Positions 1-5,233 of a DNA stretch of 6,564 nt are shown here, one piece after another. Position numbers and translations under genes: made by a program. A model generated the notes under the pieces. It was not told the origin of the DNA. It saw only the letters and a list, made by a program, of their open reading frames with translations, and ran no database searches. The number at the start of each line of letters is the position of its first letter. Within the stretch, counting starts at the first letter, position 1. Origin of the DNA: Promethearchaeota archaeon (lineage in GTDB: Archaea; Asgardarchaeota; Lokiarchaeia; Sigynarchaeales; SOKP01); contig JAEOTJ010000451.1 of NCBI GenBank assembly GCA_016839905.1, forward strand, positions 1-6,564, read 5' to 3'.

Positions 1-66
1 AGCGTGAATTCCCGTAGTCCCTACGGTATGGATGAATTTGGTTATCATTCATCTAAATATAGATAA
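1..66 (+). CDS. tnpB: C-terminal end of a probable TnpB RNA-guided nuclease, 5' partial
   Basis: Frame 1 is open from the window edge for 21 codons and stops at TAA 64-66. The tail ends GMDEFGYHSSKYR and would lie beyond the RuvC-III and zinc-finger part of TnpB, so no catalytic residue is visible. The assignment rests mainly on position: in IS200/IS605 elements the tnpB stop lies just upstream of, or overlaps, the right-end hairpins and omega-RNA scaffold, exactly as here. Two hairpins (12-26 and 31-53) lie inside the coding part, as expected when the guide RNA is processed from the 3' end of the tnpB message. A 22-codon open stretch can occur by chance, so this call is weaker than the element call. 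Confidence 0.5.
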   Translation, partial: SVNSRSPYGMDEFGYHSSKYR

Positions 67-165
67 GGGGATGAGTCTTAAAAAGTAAGAAAGGGTGGGG
101 AATTATTGATTTGTGCAAAATTCATCCCCCTCCTAAACTAAAGGAGGGGGTTTTCTTTAGCTTTA
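10..165 (+). ncRNA. Probable omega RNA (TnpB guide RNA) scaffold
   Basis: Several perfect stems can be drawn. CCGTAG 12-17 pairs with CTACGG 21-26 over a 3-nt loop. GATGAAT 31-37 pairs with ATTCATC 47-53. GGGGATGA 67-74 pairs with TCATCCCC 122-129. CCCCCTCCT 126-134 pairs with AGGAGGGGG 142-150 over a 7-nt loop. GGATGAATT 30-38 can also pair perfectly with AATTCATCC 119-127. These mutually exclusive or pseudoknotted pairings next to the right-end hairpin resemble TnpB guide-RNA scaffolds, in which sequence just beyond the element boundary supplies the guide. The limits given are approximate. The function is inferred from family knowledge, not shown by the sequence alone. Confidence 0.55.
126..157 (+). 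terminator. 9-bp GC hairpin plus T-rich tail
   Basis: CCCCCTCCT (126-134) and AGGAGGGGG (142-150) form a perfect 9-bp stem with loop AAACTAA, followed directly by TTTTCTTT. It is most likely the right-end structural hairpin of the IS200/IS605-type element. It may also end transcription from tnpB before it reaches truA, because T-rich stretches terminate archaeal RNA polymerase. Confidence 0.5.
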
Positions 166-209
166 ATGATAAAAATAATAGCGTTCATGATAATAAGACT
201 CTTTAGGGA

Positions 210-215
210 TTTAAA
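210..215 (+). promoter_or_regulatory. Possible TATA box for truA
   Basis: TTTAAA lies 25 nt ahead of the TTG start of truA and is preceded by GGGA, which could form part of a BRE. No Shine-Dalgarno motif lies between it and the start, so a leaderless or nearly leaderless message is likely. An AATATAAT stretch at 219-226 is an alternative box. Such motifs are common in AT-rich DNA. Confidence 0.3.
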
Positions 216-234
216 CCTAATATAATCATTATAG

Positions 235-1092
235 TTGGTTGATATTAGATTGGAAAATAAAAAATATCTCTTAAAATTCTATTATATTGGTAAAAAGAAA
301 TATTATGGATCACAAAGACAAGAGAATTATTTATCAATTGAAGAAATACTAATTAAAAGTTTAAAACAAAGAAATTATTTTAATGATATTTCAAATCCTA
401 ATTTTGAAGTTGCGAGTAGAACAGATAGATTCGTATCAGCTCGAGGAGCAGCTTTCTCATTTATTACCGCAAAAGAACCAATCTTAATGGAATTAAATAC
501 TGTATTACCAAAAGAGATAGGAATTTGGGCTTTCACAGAAGTAGAAAAAGATTTTTCTGCTAGATATGATGCTATTTTACGGCATTATAAATATATTTGC
601 CCTCAACGTCTGAAATACTTAATAAATAATTATAATATAAATTTTGACATAATACAAAAAGCTTGTAAAGAATTAGAAGGACAACATGATTTTATTAATT
701 TTTCTAAAACTCAAAAAGACAATGTAAAAAAAACGATAAGAGATATGGTTTCTGTTTCCATAAATATCTATAATGATTATATAGTTTTTGATTTTAAGAG
801 TAAGGGTTTTTTAAGACAACAAATTCGTCGAATGGTAAAAAAGATTTTAGAATTGGGGATGGGTGAGTTTGATTTTGAGACATTTCTAGAACTTTTTGAT
901 GGAACTAAGAGGTTTTCTTATCAACCCGCTGATCCTAGAGGGTTAATTTTATGGGATATTATTTATGAACCAAGATATACCTTTCAAGAGGATTTAAAAT
1001 CAAAAGAAAGAATGAATAATTATTTTTTTACACAAGAACAAAATTTTGGACTTAAAGAACAACTATTTCATATTTTAAGGGATAAAAATTAG
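235..1092 (+). CDS. truA: tRNA pseudouridine synthase, TruA/Pus3 type
   Basis: TruA-family enzymes isomerise uridine to pseudouridine at positions 38-40 of the tRNA anticodon arm, in the cytoplasm. The 285-residue length fits the family. Visible motifs in order are YYGSQRQ (23-29), the catalytic segment SRTDRFVSA (61-69) with the nucleophile at Asp64, FSAR (107-110) then RHYKY (116-120) with the conserved active-site Tyr118, GQHDF (149-153), GFLRQQIRRMV (191-201) and the C-terminal PADPRGLILW (231-240). The residue after RTDR is Phe where RTD-x-G is usual. TTG 235 immediately follows an in-frame TAG and leaves a short head before the first strand; TTG 250 is the alternative, and no ATG is available near the N-terminus. 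The gene lies just downstream of the mobile-element end and converges with rfcS one base beyond its stop. Confidence 0.93.
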   Translation: MVDIRLENKKYLLKFYYIGKKKYYGSQRQENYLSIEEILIKSLKQRNYFNDISNPNFEVASRTDRFVSARGAAFSFITAKEPILMELNTVLPKEIGIWAFTEVEKDFSARYDAILRHYKYICPQRLKYLINNYNINFDIIQKACKELEGQHDFINFSKTQKDNVKKTIRDMVSVSINIYNDYIVFDFKSKGFLRQQIRRMVKKILELGMGEFDFETFLELFDGTKRFSYQPADPRGLILWDIIYEPRYTFQEDLKSKERMNNYFFTQEQNFGLKEQLFHILRDKN

Positions 1093-1093
1093 A

Positions 1094-2059
1094 TTAATCC
1101 TTTAATAAAACAATTTCTGCCAATAATGCTCTTAATTGAATAATTTCTGTGCCCCCTTGACTTAGCCGATATTCAAATTTAGCAAGGATTTTTGAAAGCT
1201 CAATTTTTAACTCTTCTGAAATTTCTAAATCATACACTTCTCTATGGATATTTTTGATTATATTTCGTCCCGAAAGTCCATAATTCTTTATTAAATCATT
1301 TAATAGTTTTAATGATAATTTAAGTTTCCCTTCTAATGCTGTTTGTAATACTTTTTTTATTTTTTCAGGAGGTACTTCTCCTGCTACACGGAAAACAATG
1401 TCTTGGTCAATGTTAGTTGAAATCGTTCCACAAGATTGTAAATAATTTATCGATCTTCTTAAATCCCCTCGGGAAACATCAACTAAAGCACTAAGTCCAT
1501 TAGCAGTTAGAGTTAATTTTTCTATTTTAGCAACATATTTTACTCTTTCTTTTATATCATCTTTGCTTAAGCTTGAAAATCTAAATACTACACATCTAGA
1601 CTGGATAGGTGGAATAATCTTATTTGAATAATTGCAAATTAGAATCATGCGACAATTTTTAGTATATTTCTCCATGGTTCTTCTTAATGCTTGTTGAGCA
1701 TCTGCAGTCATATTATCTGCTTCATCTAGAATTAAGATTTTAAAAGGGATATCTAGTGGAGGTTTTGCTTTAGCAAAGTCTTTTATATAAGTTCTAATAA
1801 CCATTATACCTCGGGCATCACTTGCATTTAATTCCAAATAAGTACTATTTACTGCCATTTTTTTACCATAAAGTTCCCTTACCATGCATAAACCCGAGGT
1901 TGTTTTTCCTGTACCCGCAGAACCTGCGAAAATAAGGTGAGGCATCGATTTATCTTTAATGAATTGTTTTAGACGCCTTACAATTCCCTTTTGGTTAATA
2001 ATATCATCCAAATAGCGAGGACGATACTTTTCCACCCAAGGACGGTTATCAATAGACAT
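1094..2059 (-). CDS. rfcS: Replication factor C small subunit (clamp loader ATPase)
   Basis: RfcS is the AAA+ subunit that, with RfcL, opens the PCNA ring and loads it onto primer-template DNA using ATP. The 321-residue length is normal for the archaeal subunit. WVEKYRP lies at 8-14, Walker A GSAGTGKTT at 46-54 (Ser where Pro is common), Walker B with DEAD at 112-115, a sensor-1 Asn at 143, the SRC arginine-finger motif at 154-156 and the sensor-2 region RGDLRR at 197-202. A helical collar domain follows from about 230 to the end. The ATG at 2057-2059 lies seven codons ahead of the conserved WVEKYRP and has no Shine-Dalgarno motif before it. The gene is transcribed away from enolase and towards truA; its stop is one base from that of truA. 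No intein or frameshift interrupts it. Confidence 0.96.
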   Translation of the reverse strand: MSIDNRPWVEKYRPRYLDDIINQKGIVRRLKQFIKDKSMPHLIFAGSAGTGKTTSGLCMVRELYGKKMAVNSTYLELNASDARGIMVIRTYIKDFAKAKPPLDIPFKILILDEADNMTADAQQALRRTMEKYTKNCRMILICNYSNKIIPPIQSRCVVFRFSSLSKDDIKERVKYVAKIEKLTLTANGLSALVDVSRGDLRRSINYLQSCGTISTNIDQDIVFRVAGEVPPEKIKKVLQTALEGKLKLSLKLLNDLIKNYGLSGRNIIKNIHREVYDLEISEELKIELSKILAKFEYRLSQGGTEIIQLRALLAEIVLLKD

Positions 2060-2079
2060 TCTAATTCTATATATAAATT

Positions 2080-2124
2080 AAGTAAGAAGAAATAATAATA
2101 AATAAGAATTAAAACTTCTTACTT
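2080..2124. repeat. 10-bp perfect inverted repeat in the rfcS/eno divergent spacer
   Basis: AAGTAAGAAG (2080-2089) is repeated as its exact reverse complement CTTCTTACTT (2115-2124), with 25 bases between. It lies in the 112-bp spacer between two divergent genes and holds nearly all of the G and C in that part of it. It could be an operator for one or both genes, or an RNA stem. The left arm starts 20 bases upstream of the rfcS start codon and the right arm ends 47 bases before eno. Confidence 0.45.
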
Positions 2125-2145
2125 CTATATTAATAATCAATATTG

Positions 2146-2153
2146 TATAAAAA
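2146..2153 (+). promoter_or_regulatory. TATA box for enolase
   Basis: TATAAAAA begins 26 nt before the ATG of eno. No Shine-Dalgarno motif is placed usefully: GAAGAG at 2157-2162 is only weakly similar, and the start is preceded by ATAATATT. This spacing puts the transcription start at or within a few bases of the ATG, suggesting a leaderless message. Confidence 0.5.
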
Positions 2154-2171
2154 CATGAAGAGAATAATATT

Positions 2172-3482
2172 ATGACTGATTTTAATATAACTAAAATTAA
2201 GGCTCGATGGATTTTAGATTCTAGAGGTAATCCTACGGTTGAATCGGACGTATATGGTGACGGGGGTAAAGTATTTGCAAGGGCAGCAGTACCTTCTGGA
2301 GCTTCAACTGGGGTATCTGAAGCACTTGAACTACGTGATGGTGGAAATGCATTTATGGGAAAGCATGTCACTAAAGCAGTATCAAATGTAAATGACATCC
2401 TCGCTAAAAAACTGAAAGGATTCGATGTTAGAGAACAAATAAAAATAGATAAAGAAATGATGGCAATTGATGGAACTGATAACAAGGGTAAATTAGGTGC
2501 TAACGCAATTTTATCTGTTTCATTAGCCGCGGCAAAATTAGCAGCAAAATTAGCAGATAAACCATTATTTGCACACATACATGAAATAGCCTATAATAAG
2601 ACAAGAAATGATTTCCTTTTACCGCTTCCTTGTTGTAACATTGTAAATGGAGGGGAACACGCGGGTAATAATTTATCAATACAAGAATTTATGGTATTAC
2701 CTGTAGGAGCTCCAAGTTTCTCGAAGGCTATTCAAAATGTCGCAGAAATATATCAGACTTTAAAAAAATTATTAGCAAAAAAATACGGACCATCATCTGT
2801 TAATGTTGGAGATGAAGGAGGTTTTGCTCCAAACTTCACTGAGACTCGAGAAGCAGTAGATATAATCATTGAGGCCATTGAGCAAGCTGGATTTGTAATG
2901 GGAAAGGATTTCGTATTAGGAATGGATGCTGCTGCCAGTGAATTTTTTGAGAATGATCAATATGATATCGATGGTAAGAAATTAAGTGAAGAAGAATTAT
3001 TACAATATTACCTTGACCTAATTCAAGATTATCCATTTAAATCAATTGAGGATCCTTTTGATGAAAAAGATTTCAGGAGTTTTGCCAATTTAACAGCAAA
3101 AGTAGATAAATCAATACAAGTCGTAGATGATGATCTTACTGTAACTAATATCAAAATACTAGAGAAAGCAATTAATGAAAAAGCAGGAAATGCTTTATTA
3201 CTCAAGGTTAATCAAATAGGATCATTAACAGAGGCTATAGAAGCATGTAAAATGTCCTTTAAGAATGGATTTAATGTAATGGTTTCTCATCGTTCCGGCG
3301 AAACGGAAGATCCCTTCATTGCTGACTTAGCTGCAGGTCTTTGTACTGGACAATTAAAAACAGGGGCAACCTGTAGAAGCGATCGATGTGCAAAATTTAA
3401 TCAACTACTTAGAATTGAAGAATTATTAGGGGATAATGCAAAATATCCTAAAAATCTCGATTCATGGAAAGATTTTCAATAA
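2172..3482 (+). CDS. eno: Enolase (phosphopyruvate hydratase)
   Basis: Enolase interconverts 2-phosphoglycerate and phosphoenolpyruvate in cytoplasmic glycolysis and gluconeogenesis, using Mg2+. The 436-residue chain is full length. The N-terminal DSRGNPTVE (16-24) and the flexible loop SGAST (42-46) are present. GEHAGNN (161-167, His163) is followed by the catalytic Glu215 in GDEGGFAPN. Metal ligands are Asp252 (in MDAAAS), Glu293 (in EDPF) and Asp320 (in DDLTVTN). The catalytic Lys345 lies in KVNQIGS, the SHRSGETED segment at 372-380, and the substrate-binding Lys396 in GQLKTGA. Every expected active-site residue is there. The segment after Lys396 reads TCRSDRCAKFNQ, with two cysteines where other enolases usually have none. 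The gene has its own TATA box and diverges from rfcS, so it appears to be monocistronic. Confidence 0.98.
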   Translation: MTDFNITKIKARWILDSRGNPTVESDVYGDGGKVFARAAVPSGASTGVSEALELRDGGNAFMGKHVTKAVSNVNDILAKKLKGFDVREQIKIDKEMMAIDGTDNKGKLGANAILSVSLAAAKLAAKLADKPLFAHIHEIAYNKTRNDFLLPLPCCNIVNGGEHAGNNLSIQEFMVLPVGAPSFSKAIQNVAEIYQTLKKLLAKKYGPSSVNVGDEGGFAPNFTETREAVDIIIEAIEQAGFVMGKDFVLGMDAAASEFFENDQYDIDGKKLSEEELLQYYLDLIQDYPFKSIEDPFDEKDFRSFANLTAKVDKSIQVVDDDLTVTNIKILEKAINEKAGNALLLKVNQIGSLTEAIEACKMSFKNGFNVMVSHRSGETEDPFIADLAAGLCTGQLKTGATCRSDRCAKFNQLLRIEELLGDNAKYPKNLDSWKDFQ

Positions 3483-3490
3483 TCTAACAC

Positions 3491-3497
3491 TTTTTTT
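3491..3497 (+). terminator. T7 tract downstream of enolase
   Basis: Seven consecutive T residues begin nine bases after the eno stop codon, followed by further T-rich sequence (3500-3517). Archaeal RNA polymerase can terminate on such tracts without a hairpin. The tract lies in the 24-bp gap before the stop codon of the convergent methyltransferase gene, so termination must occur within or close to that gene's 3' end. Confidence 0.4.
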
Positions 3498-3506
3498 AAT
3501 ATTTCT

Positions 3507-4151
3507 TTATTCTTTTATAAATCTATATACATCTACTTCAATGTTCTTAGATTTTTGACTGTGGAAGGGGAAAGAGTTCTCAAGGATCATGTTATAAGGG
3601 ATAATATTATCAATTTTCCAGTTAAATCTTTCTATAAAATTAGAAATAAAATCCTGTGTCTTTTTACTTGATAAATGAATAGAATATATTACATCTGAAA
3701 AGGAAAACGCTTTTATTAAGAAGGGCCTATCAGATGATTTTGTTTTTACTCCAAAGGGAGGATTCATAACTGTAGTTATTTTTACATTAATAGGTAAAAA
3801 ATGTCGGGAAATCTCGAAGTTTCTTATATCGGCGCAAACTGGAGAGATAATATATTCAAGATCTAAGCTCTGTACATTTTTTCTTAAAATTGTTAATGCA
3901 TTCAAATCTATATCTACACTTATAACAGATGAGGCTTTAAAAAATGCTGATGCGATTGATAATCTCCCCGTCCCAGCTCCAAGGTCAAATATTATTCTAT
4001 TTTGAATATCATTGAATTCAAAACCCGCAAAATAGATAATATCTACTGCACATAAAGCATCTATACAATATTGTTCTAATTCAATTTTAGGATTAGCATA
4101 TGTTTCTGTGCTTTGAATGAGAGAAATTAATTCCTTTTTATTAATATTTAT
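3507..4151 (-). CDS. METTL5-like N6-adenine methyltransferase, non-canonical start
   Basis: The family is SAM-dependent and resembles eukaryotic METTL5, which makes m6A in small-subunit rRNA; rRNA is therefore the likely substrate, by inference. Numbered from ATA 4149-4151 (214 residues), the features are NPKIELEQY (20-28), the substrate-side N-terminal motif; DLGAGTGRL (56-64), the SAM-binding loop; acidic Asp80/Asp82 at the end of the next strand; and NPPF (130-133), the N6-adenine methyltransferase catalytic motif. The frame is open from TAG 4155-4157, but no ATG, GTG or TTG occurs before TTG 3905, which would remove the whole SAM-binding loop. The start is therefore probably ATA 4151 or ATT 4145, unless there is a sequence error. 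It diverges from csl4 across an extremely AT-rich spacer and converges with eno. Confidence 0.87.
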   Translation of the reverse strand: MNINKKELISLIQSTETYANPKIELEQYCIDALCAVDIIYFAGFEFNDIQNRIIFDLGAGTGRLSIASAFFKASSVISVDIDLNALTILRKNVQSLDLEYIISPVCADIRNFEISRHFLPINVKITTVMNPPFGVKTKSSDRPFLIKAFSFSDVIYSIHLSSKKTQDFISNFIERFNWKIDNIIPYNMILENSFPFHSQKSKNIEVDVYRFIKE

Positions 4152-4171
4152 CGCCTAAATAATTCCTCTAA

Positions 4172-4179
4172 ATTATAAA
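4172..4179 (-). promoter_or_regulatory. Possible TATA box for the methyltransferase
   Basis: On the minus strand this reads TTTATAAT, starting 28 nt before the proposed ATA start at 4151. That would place the transcription start close to 4150, consistent with a leaderless or nearly leaderless message. A weak Shine-Dalgarno-like AGGCGAT (4151-4157 region, minus strand) lies a few bases ahead of the alternative ATT 4145. The spacer is almost pure A/T, so chance matches are likely. Confidence 0.3.
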
Positions 4180-4244
4180 TTACATAATTAAATTTATTTA
4201 TATTATTAAATAATTATTATTTAAATTAGAAAGAAATTGAGACA

Positions 4245-4250
4245 TTTAAA
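4245..4250 (+). promoter_or_regulatory. Possible TATA box for csl4
   Basis: TTTAAA begins 23 nt before ATG 4268 and matches the box and spacing seen ahead of truA. No Shine-Dalgarno motif precedes the ATG, which points to a leaderless transcript. Confidence 0.3.
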
Positions 4251-4267
4251 GATTTTTGTTGTATAAT

Positions 4268-4864
4268 ATGAAAAAATCCATAAAAAATGGAGAAATTGCC
4301 ATAACTGGTCAATATTTAGGTGTAGTTGAGGAATTTTTACCTGATAAAGATTCGACTTATATAGAAAATGGAGAAATTTTTTCTACTAAAACAGGCACTG
4401 TTTCTATTGATGAGAAAAAAAGGGAAATCGAGATAGAAACTCATCAAGAACAAGACCGAAAAACTGTGAAAATTGGAGATATTGTTATTGGAACTATTCT
4501 CTTTTTAAGAAAATTCTCCGTTGGTATTAATTTCTTTACAATAAATAATAAATTGCATTTTAATAGTTCATACATGGGAAATATTCATGTATCCCAAATC
4601 TCAAATAAATATATAGAGAAGATCTCTGATGCGTTTCAGATAACTGATATTATTCGAGCTAAAGTAATTGCTGAGAATAGCGGTGAATATACCTTATCTA
4701 CTGTTGGTAAAAATCTTGGTGTAATCCATACTGATTGCGCGATTTGTGGAACAAAACAAAAAAAAATTGGTTATGATAAATTAAAATGTCCAAGATGCGG
4801 AAATTTTGAAAAGAGAATTTTAACTGATGACTATGGAAATGTATCTGAAAGTTTAAGATATTAA
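4268..4864 (+). CDS. csl4: Exosome RNA-binding subunit Csl4
   Basis: Csl4 is one of the two archaeal exosome cap proteins. It sits on the Rrp41/Rrp42 ring, recruits RNA and, in studied archaea, DnaG, and takes part in 3'-5' RNA degradation and tailing. The 198-residue length is typical. The N-terminal domain (about 10-50) has GQYLGVVEEFLPDKDSTY and ends in GTVSID. An S1-type OB fold follows (about 65-147; KIGDIVIGTI at its start, HVSQIS at 107-112). A zinc ribbon closes the chain with CxxC pairs Cys157/Cys160 and Cys174/Cys177. I chose ATG 4268 over the upstream TTG codons at 4256 and 4259, which add only four or three residues. The gene heads the run of + strand genes that includes rpo11, a linkage I recall from other archaea. 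Confidence 0.93.
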   Translation: MKKSIKNGEIAITGQYLGVVEEFLPDKDSTYIENGEIFSTKTGTVSIDEKKREIEIETHQEQDRKTVKIGDIVIGTILFLRKFSVGINFFTINNKLHFNSSYMGNIHVSQISNKYIEKISDAFQITDIIRAKVIAENSGEYTLSTVGKNLGVIHTDCAICGTKQKKIGYDKLKCPRCGNFEKRILTDDYGNVSESLRY

Positions 4865-4874
4865 TTTTTTTTTT
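4865..4874 (+). terminator. T10 tract immediately after csl4
   Basis: Ten consecutive T residues start on the base after the csl4 stop codon. This is a strong candidate for an archaeal T-tract terminator. If it works, the small downstream gene and rpo11 need their own promoter; if it is leaky, the cluster is only partly co-transcribed. Confidence 0.45.
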
Positions 4875-4915
4875 AAAAATTTACTATTCTCTCTCGTGTT
4901 TAGAATATAGATAAT

Positions 4916-4919
4916 AGGT
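4916..4919 (+). promoter_or_regulatory. Weak ribosome binding site for the 75-residue gene
   Basis: AGGT (in AATAGGTTAT) lies nine bases ahead of TTG 4928. It matches part of the archaeal AGGTGAT motif and is the only support for this non-ATG start apart from the upstream in-frame TAG at 4901-4903. Confidence 0.35.
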
Positions 4920-4927
4920 TATCAAAA

Positions 4928-5155
4928 TTGGCAAGAACTGGAAAGAAAGTCATTCATTTTTACAACCCAAGTGGCTCGATTGATAATCTAATCAAATTTC
5001 TTGAAAATATTCAAAAAAAAATAAACTATATTAATTTAAATGTTTCGGTAGATGGGAGTAAACATATTAAGATAACTGTATTTGGACCAAGAGACTTGCA
5101 ACATTTAGCATATGGCAGATTAAAAGATCTCGCACAACAATTTTTAGAAATATAG
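4928..5155 (+). CDS. Small protein of unknown function between csl4 and rpo11
   Basis: I do not recognise this 75-residue protein. It starts at TTG 4928, the first usable start after the in-frame stop at 4901. Its pattern suggests a compact beta-alpha-beta-beta-alpha domain: strand KKVIHFYN (6-13), helix SIDNLIKFLENIQKKI (17-32), strands NLNVSVDG and HIKITVFGP, then helix DLQHLAYGRLKDLAQQFL (56-73). It has no signal peptide, membrane segment, cysteine or metal motif. The layout is loosely like KEOPS subunit Pcc1 (a strand ending in VDG, a second strand, then a helix opening with Asp), but the sequence match is too weak to assign. Its place between an exosome cap subunit and an RNA polymerase subunit suggests a role in RNA metabolism or transcription, by association only. 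Confidence 0.75.
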   Translation: MARTGKKVIHFYNPSGSIDNLIKFLENIQKKINYINLNVSVDGSKHIKITVFGPRDLQHLAYGRLKDLAQQFLEI

Positions 5156-5221
5156 TCCTTAATTAAATAATACTAAATCAAAAAACATATATTTCATTCT
5201 TAATTAGATTACCTACAATTT

Positions 5222-5225
5222 GGAG
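5222..5225 (+). promoter_or_regulatory. Shine-Dalgarno site for rpo11
   Basis: GGAG lies eight bases before ATG 5234. It is the clearest ribosome binding site in the window. It supports starting rpo11 at this ATG, and so including the acidic N-terminal extension. Confidence 0.5.
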
Positions 5226-5233
5226 TAATAATA

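Larger units (their letters stand above)
1..175 (+). mobile_element. Right end of an IS200/IS605-family (TnpB) element, partial
   Basis: The left window edge holds the last codons of a probable tnpB. A cluster of GC-rich hairpins follows in otherwise AT-rich DNA: 12-26, 31-53 and 126-150, the last followed by TTTTCTTTAG. A tnpB stop codon followed within about 100 bases by a strong C-rich/G-rich hairpin and a T-rich run is the usual right-end layout of IS200/IS605 elements. These transpose as single strands, have no terminal inverted repeats and make no target duplication. The exact right boundary cannot be fixed from one copy; I place it between 151 and about 175. The left end, any tnpA and the TAM lie outside the window, so whether the element is intact is unknown. 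Confidence 0.68.

Noticed and set aside
166..193. ATGATAA repeated at 166-172 and 187-193, as a possible target duplication
   Set aside because: It is a seven-base match in A/T-rich DNA, and IS200/IS605 elements do not make target duplications.
1..234. tRNA, 5S rRNA or CRISPR array in the structured left region
   Set aside because: No cloverleaf with a T-arm GTTCRA signature, no 5S-like loop sequence and no regularly spaced repeats are present; the hairpins fit an IS200/IS605-type right end better.
2078..2578. Open reading frame on the minus strand opposite the start of enolase
   Set aside because: It overlaps a certain enolase gene in full antisense, runs into the divergent promoter region, and its low-complexity Ser/Pro/Leu-rich translation looks like a shadow of the real gene.
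3507..3905. TTG at 3905 as the start of the methyltransferase
   Set aside because: It would delete the ELEQY motif and the SAM-binding DLGAGTG loop, both of which are present in the same frame immediately upstream.
4206..4224. Inverted repeat with 8-bp arms TTAAATAA / TTATTTAA
   Set aside because: It is made only of A and T in a spacer that is almost pure A/T, so it is expected by chance.
4256..4267. TTG codons at 4256 and 4259 as the csl4 start
   Set aside because: They add only four or three residues ahead of an ATG that lies close to the conserved N-terminal motif and at a similar distance from the TATA-like box as in the other genes.
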